Assembly: GCA_905479885.1 (NCBI GenBank)
Contig: CAJQOE010000092.1
Span: 1-5,941, forward strand
Source of the DNA: an uncultured Rickettsiaceae bacterium
Lineage (GTDB): Bacteria > Pseudomonadota > Alphaproteobacteria > Rickettsiales > Rickettsiaceae
Length of the DNA stretch: 5,941 nucleotides
Reading direction: 5' to 3'
In this document: in pieces, positions 1-5,941 of the stretch
Position numbering within the stretch: the first letter of the stretch is position 1
Layout of the letters: each line of letters starts with the position of its first letter
Translations under genes and position numbers: made by a program
The notes under the pieces: generated by a model
Told to the model about the DNA's origin: nothing
The model's input: only the letters and a program-made list of their open reading frames with translations
The model's database searches: none

Positions 1-125
1 GCTGCTGCAAAAAAGATTAAAGCATATTTTGAAATTATCATTACCATTAAAGCAATGACTATTGCTATAACCTTGATTAGTGAGGCAGCAAATTTAAAAC
101 TTTTATCTGAATCCGATTGTGACAT
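1..125 (-). CDS. N-terminus of an unidentified membrane protein (3' end outside window)
   Basis: This open frame starts at ATG (125-123) and runs off the left edge after 41 complete codons, so it is too short for a standard ORF call. The visible peptide has a short polar N-terminus (MSQSDSDKSFKFAAS), then a strongly hydrophobic stretch at about residues 16-41 (LIKVIAIVIALMVMIISKYA and onward). This looks like a membrane helix, either a signal anchor or the first of several. The start is supported by an AGGT Shine-Dalgarno-like sequence (138-135) nine bases upstream, which overlaps the TAG stop of the preceding gene. The 11-nt gap points to translational coupling with the pseudokinase gene and membership of the same operon. 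I do not recognise the family. By position it could be an mreD-like or other envelope protein, but too little is visible to say, and the polar N-terminus is not diagnostic. Confidence 0.72.
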   Translation of the reverse strand, partial: MSQSDSDKSFKFAASLIKVIAIVIALMVMIISKYALIFFAA

Positions 126-136
126 GTCTATTTTAC

Positions 137-2161
137 CTATAAAATTACAGAGACCGTTACTATGAAACATAATACATATGAAACAAGTACAGTCATTTTT
201 TGCCCCAACACTAAAGAATTATTGAATATTGTTCTTTCATTGTTCAGGGTTTTAATTTTTTGTTCTAATATTTTTGCTTGTCTACACGCTTCATAGTAAC
301 CATTATAGTCATTTATAAATTGTTGTTGATCTGATAACGCTTGAATTATTTGTGATAGTTTGCCTTCTTTTGCAACTTCATCAAGCATAGATAGTATTTT
401 TTCTTTAAACTCCACATTATGGAGATGATCTTTAAATAATTCTTTTAAATCTGATGCAATTATTTTACAAATATTGGGGATTTCTATCTCAGGTTCATGT
501 TGCTGTAGAATATTAAGCATGCTTAGAGTACGCACTATAGGGTTTTCTGAAATTTTAGGAAAGTTTGGCAAAATAGCAGATTTTATATCTTCTGTTAACT
601 CTAATTTTGCGGAAACAAATGCAACAATGTGTTTATCAATATTGAATTTTTTTGGATTTTTTTCTGCTACATAATCTAAACTCATTAATAATTCCGGTAT
701 AGTCGATACATAGTGCTCTTTTAATAAAGCGCTATGACATATAGCATTTGGGTTTAAAGAATATACCAGTTTTTCAATACCACGAGTAGTAGATGCATCA
801 GGTTGAATATGCGTAGCCATAGTGATTAATGTATCTGCCTTTGCTCTACTTAAATGACCGGCAGAATCTTCGTATTCTTGATAATATCCCCATGTTTCAT
901 CTTTAATAACTTTAAGCACTTTTTCCGCTAAGTCTTTTTTGTTATTTATTACTAAATAATGCAAAAAAGTGGGGATCGAGGCGGCTGATAAAGCTAAGCC
1001 TTCCTGGCGTATAGAGCCATCCTTATCTATTATAGATAATAATTTAGATATTTTAATATGAGAGTTTAAAGTATTGGTAACAACAAAAGGTGTATCAGAT
1101 TTTTTATCTACAAGGCTTTGAATACTTGCCAAATCATCATTATTAAATTGTTCACGACTTGCCCATTTAAATAATTTGGTATCTTTAATAAAATTTATCG
1201 CTTCAGTCCAATGACTAAACATAGCATATGAAAGCGCTTTGGCTGTAGAATAATTATGATCATTAAAACCAATGGTATTTTTATTATCAACAAGCGATTC
1301 GTGTGTAATTTTACTAATCTTACCGTCTAACCATTCCTTGAGATTGGTAGTTTTCCAACGCATCGCGGCATCATCTCGTGTGGTCCATTTAAAGAAAACA
1401 CGCAGCTTATCTGGTAATTTAGTACGAGATAACAAGTATTTATACGTTGTGTTCTCGAAACGCGCAATATTGTAATCATGCATTTGTTTGTGATCATTCC
1501 AATGAGATCGTGCCGTATAAGCTTGTAACATTGTAATTCCTAAAGCATAAATATCACTTTTCGTGCTTTCAATGAAGCGTGCTGCAGGATGACATTCTGC
1601 AAGCTCTGGAGCAAGATACTGTTCTTTTTGATAAAAATCTGGGTAGGCGTCAACAAACTCTCTTAACATTAGAAAAGCACCATCTTGCATTATGATGTTA
1701 GTTGGATTTATTGAGCAGCAAAAAATTCTAGCATCTTGTAAATCCATTAGAACGCCAGTAATGCTTGTAACTAATTTTTCTAGTTCAGTTGCATCAATTG
1801 ATTTATTTTTTTCTAGATAAGCTTCTAAAGTATTTTCGAGATTATAGCTTTCTACAAGCACAACAAGCCGCTCTTCTTTTGTTGAGGACAAGCGTACTAC
1901 CGAATAATTAACAATTTTATTTAAACCATCGATAGGATGATTATATAAAAAATCTATGTTTTTGATATTTGGCACAAAATTATTTTCAAATACAATAGCA
2001 AAATATTCCTCTTGCTCTTCTGTATCTGTTGCATAATAATATTTGCAAAACTCATTGCTTAGCTCTAGAATTTCTTCATTAAGATGTATTTTGAAGATAC
2101 TATCAATAGTATCTTCAATATTACTCCTAGGAAGAGCTATAAATTCTGCATTTTCAACCAT
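137..2161 (-). CDS. Tail-anchored pseudokinase (degenerate Ser/Thr kinase-like domain, helical region, C-terminal membrane helix)
   Basis: This 674-residue protein has a eukaryotic-like kinase fold at about residues 50-280. Recognisable are the APE motif (YLAPEL, 182-187), subdomain IX (SDIYALG, 202-208) and the subdomain XI Arg (R268 in DDAAMRW). The catalytic residues are gone. The HRD/HGD-x-K-P-x-N loop reads CCSINPTN (148-155), so Asp is Ser150 and Lys is Asn152, with only Asn155 kept. DFG reads EFV (168-170), and the usual AIK lysine appears as AIV (55-57). No glycine-rich loop is evident. Phosphotransfer is therefore unlikely. Residues about 285-615 are predominantly helical-looking and unrecognised, about 615-650 may form a coiled coil, and 656-674 form a hydrophobic terminal helix. 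This topology puts almost the whole protein in the cytoplasm. The start has an AGGA Shine-Dalgarno (2170-2167) with a 5-nt spacer. It follows mreC by 29 nt, which suggests a scaffold or regulator linked to cell shape; that role is inferred. Confidence 0.85.
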   Translation of the reverse strand: MVENAEFIALPRSNIEDTIDSIFKIHLNEEILELSNEFCKYYYATDTEEQEEYFAIVFENNFVPNIKNIDFLYNHPIDGLNKIVNYSVVRLSSTKEERLVVLVESYNLENTLEAYLEKNKSIDATELEKLVTSITGVLMDLQDARIFCCSINPTNIIMQDGAFLMLREFVDAYPDFYQKEQYLAPELAECHPAARFIESTKSDIYALGITMLQAYTARSHWNDHKQMHDYNIARFENTTYKYLLSRTKLPDKLRVFFKWTTRDDAAMRWKTTNLKEWLDGKISKITHESLVDNKNTIGFNDHNYSTAKALSYAMFSHWTEAINFIKDTKLFKWASREQFNNDDLASIQSLVDKKSDTPFVVTNTLNSHIKISKLLSIIDKDGSIRQEGLALSAASIPTFLHYLVINNKKDLAEKVLKVIKDETWGYYQEYEDSAGHLSRAKADTLITMATHIQPDASTTRGIEKLVYSLNPNAICHSALLKEHYVSTIPELLMSLDYVAEKNPKKFNIDKHIVAFVSAKLELTEDIKSAILPNFPKISENPIVRTLSMLNILQQHEPEIEIPNICKIIASDLKELFKDHLHNVEFKEKILSMLDEVAKEGKLSQIIQALSDQQQFINDYNGYYEACRQAKILEQKIKTLNNERTIFNNSLVLGQKMTVLVSYVLCFIVTVSVIL

Positions 2162-2190
2162 TTGTGTCCTTTTGTTTTTCTACTTATAGC

Positions 2191-3042
2191 TTATTCGTAT
2201 ATTACTGGCTTTGATTCAACAACCGCATATTCAAGGTCATTAAAATTTTCAATACTTTGTACAAAAGCTCCTTCGTTTGTAATGTTGTCTATAACAGCCA
2301 CAGCGATACCTTTTGGATAAATTTTACCATCACCGGAAGTATAAATTATTTCACCATTTGTAGCATTATGGCCATCTTTTAAATAGATCATTTTTAAATG
2401 ATCACCTTGTTTAGTCAGAATACCTCTAACTTTTGAATTACCAGTTATAACAGGAATTCTTGAGTTATGGTCGTTGATAAGCATTATCGTAGCGTAATTG
2501 GCGCTTACTTCTGTTATTCTGCCTATAAGTCCTTCCTTACCTTTGACGATATTATTGATATTAATCCCATCGTTTGTACCAGCTTGAATAATTGCTGAAC
2601 TTGTAAAAGGGCTAAGAGCAGTACTAATTATTCTCGCTGTAACGAAATTATAGCTGATATTCTGAGTAACATTTAGTAGTTTCCTTAGTTCTATATTTTC
2701 TGATTGAGTACGTGTGGTTAGTTGCTGCGTATTATTTAATGCAGCTAATGCTATTTTAAGTCGTAAATTTTCCGCTTCCAAATCTTTAAAATAAGATAGT
2801 CTACCGTGCGCCCATTTTGATGCATAGATAGTTTCTTGGTAGATCAAAGCCCCAACCGATAATAACTTACCACTGGCTTCTAATAAGCTATTTGCTACAA
2901 TGCGAGGAGTAGAAAAATATAGTAAATAACAGGACATTAGCACTAAAATTAAAACAAAAAATTTCCTAATTGAGAAAAGTACAAATTTGCTTAACTCAAT
3001 TAAATTATTTCCTATTTTTACTCTATTAGCTAATATAGCCAC
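2191..3042 (-). CDS. mreC: Rod shape-determining protein MreC
   Basis: MreC is the bitopic inner-membrane protein that links cytoplasmic MreB to periplasmic peptidoglycan synthases (PBP2/RodA) of the elongation complex. The 283-residue product has the expected layout. A short cytoplasmic N-terminus is followed by one membrane helix at about 27-44 (FFVLILVLMSCYLLYFS). A heptad-like coiled-coil segment follows at about 83-125 (LEAENLRLKIALAAL, SENIELRKLL). The periplasmic beta-rich MreC domain spans about 130-278. Family-typical signatures there are KGKEGLIGRITEVS (167-180), INDHNSRIPVI (189-199) and TSGDGKIYPKGIAV (235-248). The length is ordinary for the family. The start is GTG, chosen because an AGGA Shine-Dalgarno sits nine bases upstream and the gap to the mreB stop is then only 5 nt. 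No frameshift or missing domain is seen. Confidence 0.96.
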   Translation of the reverse strand: MAILANRVKIGNNLIELSKFVLFSIRKFFVLILVLMSCYLLYFSTPRIVANSLLEASGKLLSVGALIYQETIYASKWAHGRLSYFKDLEAENLRLKIALAALNNTQQLTTRTQSENIELRKLLNVTQNISYNFVTARIISTALSPFTSSAIIQAGTNDGININNIVKGKEGLIGRITEVSANYATIMLINDHNSRIPVITGNSKVRGILTKQGDHLKMIYLKDGHNATNGEIIYTSGDGKIYPKGIAVAVIDNITNEGAFVQSIENFNDLEYAVVESKPVIYE

Positions 3043-3047
3043 TTAAT

Positions 3048-4091
3048 TTATTCCTGTTTAAATAATACATGCTTTAACTTTTGAAAATCTTCCAATACTC
3101 TTCCTATACCAAGTACTACGCAAGCTAAAGGGTTGTCTGCCACAAATACTGGCAATTGTGTTGCCTCTGTAAGCACATACCCTAAATTATTCACTAAAGC
3201 ACCGCCTCCAGTTAAAACTATGCCTTTATCAACAATATCAGATGATAATTCAGGAGGCGTGCATTCTAATGCAGTTTTTACCGCTTCTACAATCTGACTT
3301 ATCGGCTCTGTCAAGCTCTCTGCTATCTGTTGTTCATTTAATACCATTTCTTTTGGTATTCCATTTATCAAATCACGACCTTTAATGGACATCTCTCTTA
3401 AAGGTTTATCTGTTTTTACAAAAGCAGTTCCAATTTGTTTTTTTATCTTTTCAGCAGTGGACTCTCCTATTAAGAGATTAAAATGTCTTCTAATGTATGA
3501 AATAATAGCTTCATCCATTTTGTCGCCACCTACCCTAACTGATCTAGCATAAACTATGCCACCTAAGGATAACACAGCAACTTCTGTTGTGCCCCCGCCA
3601 ATATCTACTACCATAGATCCGGTGGGCTCAGTAACAGGTAATCCAGCCCCTATAGCTGCAGCCATAGGTTCTTCAATAAGATATACTGCTCTTGCTCCTG
3701 CGCCTTCTGCAGCTTCTTGTATAGCTCTGCGTTCTACAGGAGTAGAGCCAGAAGGGACGCATACAATAATCATGGGACCAGTAAACGACCTCTTATCTCG
3801 TACCGAACGGATGAAATATTTAATCATCTCTTCTGCTGCTTTGAAGTCTGCAATTACGCCATCTTGTAAAGGACGTTTTGCTTCTATGTCGTTTGGCGTA
3901 CGGCCCAGCATACTTTTTGCTTCATGACCAAAAGCATAAGGCTTTACAGTGCCGTTTTTATTTATTAATGCAACGACTGAAGGGGCATCTAGTACAATAC
4001 CTTTGTTTCTTTCATAGATCAAAGTATTGGCTGTTCCAAGATCGATTGCTATATCCGATGAAAATCGATCAAGAAAGGCAAGTAATTTCAT
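3048..4091 (-). CDS. mreB: Actin-like cell shape protein MreB
   Basis: MreB is the bacterial actin homologue. It forms ATP-dependent filaments on the inner face of the cytoplasmic membrane and directs lateral wall synthesis. All 347 residues expected for the family are present. Phosphate-1 is DLGTANT (17-23), the connect-1 region is around EPMAAAIGAGLPV (141-153), phosphate-2 is DIGGGTTE (163-170), and the adenosine motif is VLTGGGALV (292-300). Other conserved blocks are CVPSGSTPVERRAI (111-124) and RVGGDKMDEAI (186-196). The N-terminal MKLLAFLDRF could form the short amphipathic membrane-binding helix known from Gram-negative MreB. The ATG is preceded by GGAG (4103-4100) with 8-nt spacing, the best Shine-Dalgarno in the window. 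It lies 57 nt after the permease gene and 5 nt before mreC. A separate promoter in the 57-nt gap cannot be excluded, but I see no convincing one. Confidence 0.98.
   Translation of the reverse strand: MKLLAFLDRFSSDIAIDLGTANTLIYERNKGIVLDAPSVVALINKNGTVKPYAFGHEAKSMLGRTPNDIEAKRPLQDGVIADFKAAEEMIKYFIRSVRDKRSFTGPMIIVCVPSGSTPVERRAIQEAAEGAGARAVYLIEEPMAAAIGAGLPVTEPTGSMVVDIGGGTTEVAVLSLGGIVYARSVRVGGDKMDEAIISYIRRHFNLLIGESTAEKIKKQIGTAFVKTDKPLREMSIKGRDLINGIPKEMVLNEQQIAESLTEPISQIVEAVKTALECTPPELSSDIVDKGIVLTGGGALVNNLGYVLTEATQLPVFVADNPLACVVLGIGRVLEDFQKLKHVLFKQE
3052..3055 (-). promoter_or_regulatory. Shine-Dalgarno that fixes the GTG start of mreC
   Basis: AGGA on the minus strand lies inside the last codons of mreB, nine bases upstream of the GTG at 3042-3040. 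It selects the GTG as the mreC start, although no ATG is present there, and implies that ribosomes finishing mreB can reinitiate on mreC across the 5-nt gap. Confidence 0.65.
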
Positions 4092-4148
4092 TGTAAAGGC
4101 TCCAAAATATATCTTAAATTAATACTATCATTATTGAAGAGCAGTATA

Positions 4149-5237
4149 TCAAGCTTCTTGAAAATGTAAAATAACAAAGTTACTTATAAGAATTATAAAT
4201 ATAATTGGCAATAAGGTAGCTAAGATAGGATGCAGGCCACTATAGGCTAGAATACGGAGAGATATTTCTAGAAAAAAATATGTGCATATGCCAGTAGTAA
4301 GACCTAATACAGACATACGAGTACTTGAATTATCACGTATATTTAAGCTAATAAACCAGCAAGCGATAAAGGACATGGCGACCATACTAAGAGGCTTGAA
4401 TAATTGTTTATAATAATGAATTTGATATTTAGTAACTATTAGGCCAGAGCGCGCGAAATTTTCAATTGAGCTGTTCAAATTCCATAGAGGGATCATTTCT
4501 GGCGGACTAAACCTTTGTATTAAATTATTAATTGATAAATTGGTTGGAAGATTTAATTCTTTTGCTTTTCTAGATGAATTGCGTGTTGTAATTATTGGAG
4601 AAGTTAATTTAAATGCTCCTGGTTGTAATTGTACTAAAGGTGTGTCGATGCGTTTTGTAAGGTTGTTAGATTCATCTACTAGTAAAATCGTTGCATCTGT
4701 TAGCGTTTGCTTATAAGCATTAATGGATTTTGCTTGTATAATGTAATTATTACCAGCGAAATTTTCGAAAAAGAAAATGCCGGTTGGGGAAATAATAAAA
4801 TTTAAATGCGGAGTATTACGGAGCTTAGCCTCCAGTTTTTCATATTCTTGTAATCCATAGGTGCCAACAGGATTTATTACGCCTAATATAAATACTCCTA
4901 TAAAAAAGGTAATAAAAATAGGCGTAATAAACACCTTCCATATGGGTATTCCACTGCTTAAAATTATTACTAATTCATTTTGTTTAGTAATAGCTCGTAG
5001 AAACATAAAGGTAGCAATGAAGCAAATGAGTGCTGCAACTTCATTAAATAAATAAGGTAATTTGAACGAGATAAGTTTCCAAAAGTCACTAGGTGTAATA
5101 TTAGTAGATTTAAATTTTTGTAGAATGTCAAACGCACTGGTTACAAACAACACGCATAAAATAACAGCTGAAGTGAAAAAAAACTGCTTAGTAAACATCT
5201 TGGAAAGATATTTTGCAAGAGTTTGGTGATTAATCAT
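4149..5237 (-). CDS. lptG: LPS export permease, LptF/LptG (YjgP/YjgQ) family, most like LptG
   Basis: This is probably one of the two membrane subunits of the LptB2FG transporter, which extracts lipopolysaccharide from the inner membrane and passes it to LptC/LptA. The 362 residues match the usual LptG length and topology. Three membrane helices lie at about 18-37, 66-83 and 102-121, then a periplasmic domain at about 125-280, then three helices at about 283-299, 307-331 and 337-358. Family hallmarks are the cytoplasmic coupling loop NELVIILSSGIPIW (87-100), FSPPEMIPLWNL before the fourth helix, HYYKQLFKPLSMVAM, and SGLHPILATLLP near the end. The N-terminus (RYL-like AKYLSKMFTKQFF and an Asp at 37) favours LptG over LptF, but this needs a profile search. 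The lptF partner is not adjacent. The start has only a weak AGAGA upstream. This is the first gene after the promoter candidate and leads into mreB. Confidence 0.88.
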   Translation of the reverse strand: MINHQTLAKYLSKMFTKQFFFTSAVILCVLFVTSAFDILQKFKSTNITPSDFWKLISFKLPYLFNEVAALICFIATFMFLRAITKQNELVIILSSGIPIWKVFITPIFITFFIGVFILGVINPVGTYGLQEYEKLEAKLRNTPHLNFIISPTGIFFFENFAGNNYIIQAKSINAYKQTLTDATILLVDESNNLTKRIDTPLVQLQPGAFKLTSPIITTRNSSRKAKELNLPTNLSINNLIQRFSPPEMIPLWNLNSSIENFARSGLIVTKYQIHYYKQLFKPLSMVAMSFIACWFISLNIRDNSSTRMSVLGLTTGICTYFFLEISLRILAYSGLHPILATLLPIIFIILISNFVILHFQEA

Positions 5238-5303
5238 GTATCTCTAAAATATATATATAGCACCAACTATACTGAGACGCACAACATTATGCAACATTTG
5301 CTC

Positions 5304-5333
5304 ATTATAAGTTATTTGTTTTATAATTGTAGA
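5304..5333 (-). promoter_or_regulatory. Candidate sigma-70-type promoter for the lptG-mreBC operon
   Basis: Read on the minus strand there is a TCTACA box (5333-5328, four of six to TTGACA), an 18-nt spacer and a perfect TATAAT (5309-5304). Transcription would start near 5297 and give a leader of about 60 nt before the permease ATG. The site lies between the helicase hairpin and the first gene of the operon, which is where a promoter is expected. A competing candidate nearer the gene is TTGCAT (5294-5289), 17 nt, TATAGT (5271-5266). In AT-rich DNA such matches occur by chance, so this is a moderate call. Confidence 0.4.
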
Positions 5334-5371
5334 TATTAGAAATTAAGTAAAAGGCCAATAGTGCCTAAGAT

Positions 5372-5416
5372 AGTTTAGCTATTAAATTTTCTATTCAGAA
5401 ATTTAATAGCTAAACT
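5372..5416. terminator. Perfect 18-bp inverted repeat after the helicase gene, probable terminator
   Basis: The arms at 5372-5389 and 5399-5416 are exactly complementary over 18 bp, with a 9-nt loop (TCTATTCAG on the plus strand). The stem begins 8 nt after the helicase stop codon, the usual place for a transcription terminator or 3'-end-protecting hairpin. It is AT-rich, with only GC pairs at two or three places in each arm, and no proper U-tract follows on the minus strand, so it is not a textbook intrinsic terminator. A second, weak hairpin (AGGC/GCCT, 5352-5366) follows and is trailed on the minus strand by TTTACTTAATT, which may contribute. The structure is symmetrical, so strand cannot be assigned from the hairpin alone. 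Confidence 0.55.
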
Positions 5417-5424
5417 TGTATGGT

Positions 5425-5941
5425 TTAAGCAGCTGAACGCTTCTTTTTTTGCCACGTTTGTGGTTTACGTTTGTTGTTGCTGTTATTAGTATTGTTGCTA
5501 TTGCTGCCGCTAGGTTTAAAATTATTTTTACCACGGTTTTTTCCACCGCCCTTACGGTTACGACGCTCGCTAATATCATCAAGCTTTGCAGTGGGATCTA
5601 TCAAACGTTGGATAGCTCTCCATTTAATGCCATCAGCTGGGCTTAGGAAGTTTAAAGCTTCACCCGTTGCACCCGCGCGTCCAGTACGCCCGATGCGGTG
5701 TATATAATCTTCAGGACATTGTGGCAAATCATGGTTAATAACGTGTTGAATATGCGGTATATCCAAGCCTCTAGCAGCAACATCTGTTGCTATCAGAATA
5801 CGGTAATTTTGTTTACGGAAGCCTTCTATCACTTGTGAACGTTTGTTTTGACGTAAATCACCGTGTAACGCATTAACTTTATGACCAACCTTGCGCAGTT
5901 TTTGCGCCATTGCATCAGCTCTGTATTTTGTTTTGATAAAG
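5425..5941 (-). CDS. rhlE: DEAD-box ATP-dependent RNA helicase, RhlE-like, C-terminal part (5' end outside window)
   Basis: Visible are 171 residues of the second RecA-like domain and tail of an RNA helicase that remodels RNA duplexes, for example in ribosome assembly or mRNA decay. The frame runs to the window edge with helicase-like sequence (FIKTKYRADA, motif IV region) before the ATG at 5910, so that Met is internal. The N-terminal domain with the Q, Walker A and DEAD motifs lies beyond the edge. Motifs seen, numbered from the edge, are HGDLRQNKR (26-34), motif V ATDVAARGLD (51-60), YDLP-like HDLPQCPEDYI (70-80) and motif VI HRIGRTGR (81-88). The last 45 or so residues are a low-complexity basic tail rich in Lys, Arg, Gly, Asn and Ser, ending KKKRSAA, typical of the nonspecific RNA-binding tails in RhlE-type proteins. 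Assignment to RhlE rather than another DEAD-box subgroup is from overall similarity and is less sure than the family. Confidence 0.9.
   Translation of the reverse strand, partial: FIKTKYRADAMAQKLRKVGHKVNALHGDLRQNKRSQVIEGFRKQNYRILIATDVAARGLDIPHIQHVINHDLPQCPEDYIHRIGRTGRAGATGEALNFLSPADGIKWRAIQRLIDPTAKLDDISERRNRKGGGKNRGKNNFKPSGSNSNNTNNSNNKRKPQTWQKKKRSAA

Noticed and set aside
137..2161. An active Ser/Thr protein kinase
   Set aside because: The catalytic Asp, the catalytic-loop Lys and the metal-binding DFG Asp are all replaced, and no glycine-rich loop is visible, so catalysis is not supported.
2084..2320. Plus-strand open frame across the mreC-pseudokinase junction
   Set aside because: It is antisense to the ends of two well-supported genes, has no Shine-Dalgarno, and gives a translation with no recognisable features.
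3556..3927. 123-codon plus-strand open frame opposite mreB
   Set aside because: It lies wholly antisense to conserved mreB codons. Its Pro/Ala/Ser-rich translation is what the reverse of Gly- and Ala-rich actin-fold motifs gives, and it has no independent support.
4092..4148. Hairpin or terminator between the permease gene and mreB
   Set aside because: Only a 5-bp ATACT/AGTAT stem with a 16-nt loop is found, which is chance level in AT-rich DNA and has no T-run. The gap mainly holds the mreB Shine-Dalgarno.
5249..5259. Alternating AT run upstream of the permease gene as a functional repeat
   Set aside because: It is only about ten bases long and expected in AT-rich intergenic DNA. It may help melting near a promoter, but nothing more can be supported.
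5471..5707. Plus-strand open frame with a leucine-rich start opposite the helicase tail
   Set aside because: The Leu run is the antisense reading of the Asn/Lys-rich low-complexity tail. The helicase frame on the minus strand has clear motifs V and VI.
5425..5910. A complete 161-residue protein starting at the ATG at 5910
   Set aside because: Helicase-like residues (FIKTKYRADA) continue in frame upstream to the window edge, and motifs IV to VI cannot function without the N-terminal ATPase domain. The ATG is internal.

Overview
This window looks like a piece of the chromosome of an AT-rich Gram-negative alphaproteobacterium, most plausibly a Rickettsiales-type intracellular lineage. That placement is an inference from three things: strong A+T bias (roughly two thirds by eye), short spacers, and the character of the MreB, MreC and RhlE-like proteins. 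An LptG-type permease implies an LPS-bearing outer membrane, and mreBC implies peptidoglycan-linked shape control. Together these argue against wall-less or LPS-less rickettsial relatives such as the Anaplasmataceae. No mobile element, tRNA, rRNA or CRISPR array is visible.

All six genes lie on the minus strand, so transcription runs from high to low coordinates. At the right edge (5425-5941) is the C-terminal part of a DEAD-box RNA helicase of the RhlE type. It is followed directly by a perfect 18-bp inverted repeat (5372-5416) that probably separates it from the next unit. The spacer at 5238-5424 also holds a promoter candidate for the downstream genes. A tight five-gene run follows: an LptG-like LPS-export permease (4149-5237), mreB (3048-4091), mreC (2191-3042, GTG start), a 674-residue tail-anchored pseudokinase (137-2161), and the first 41 codons of a membrane protein that leaves the window (1-125). 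Gaps are 57, 5, 29 and 11 nt, so an operon is likely.

The shared theme is the cell envelope: LPS transport, the MreB cytoskeleton and its membrane partner MreC. The gene that deserves attention is the pseudokinase. It has a recognisable kinase fold (APE motif, subdomain IX Asp, subdomain XI Arg) but lacks the catalytic Asp, the DFG Asp-Gly and apparently the ATP-binding Lys. It carries about 370 further residues of unrecognised helical sequence and ends in a single C-terminal membrane helix. It sits where mreD or the PBP2 gene would follow mreC in the textbook cluster. A role as a membrane-tethered scaffold or regulator of the elongation machinery is a reasonable hypothesis, but the sequence alone does not show it.
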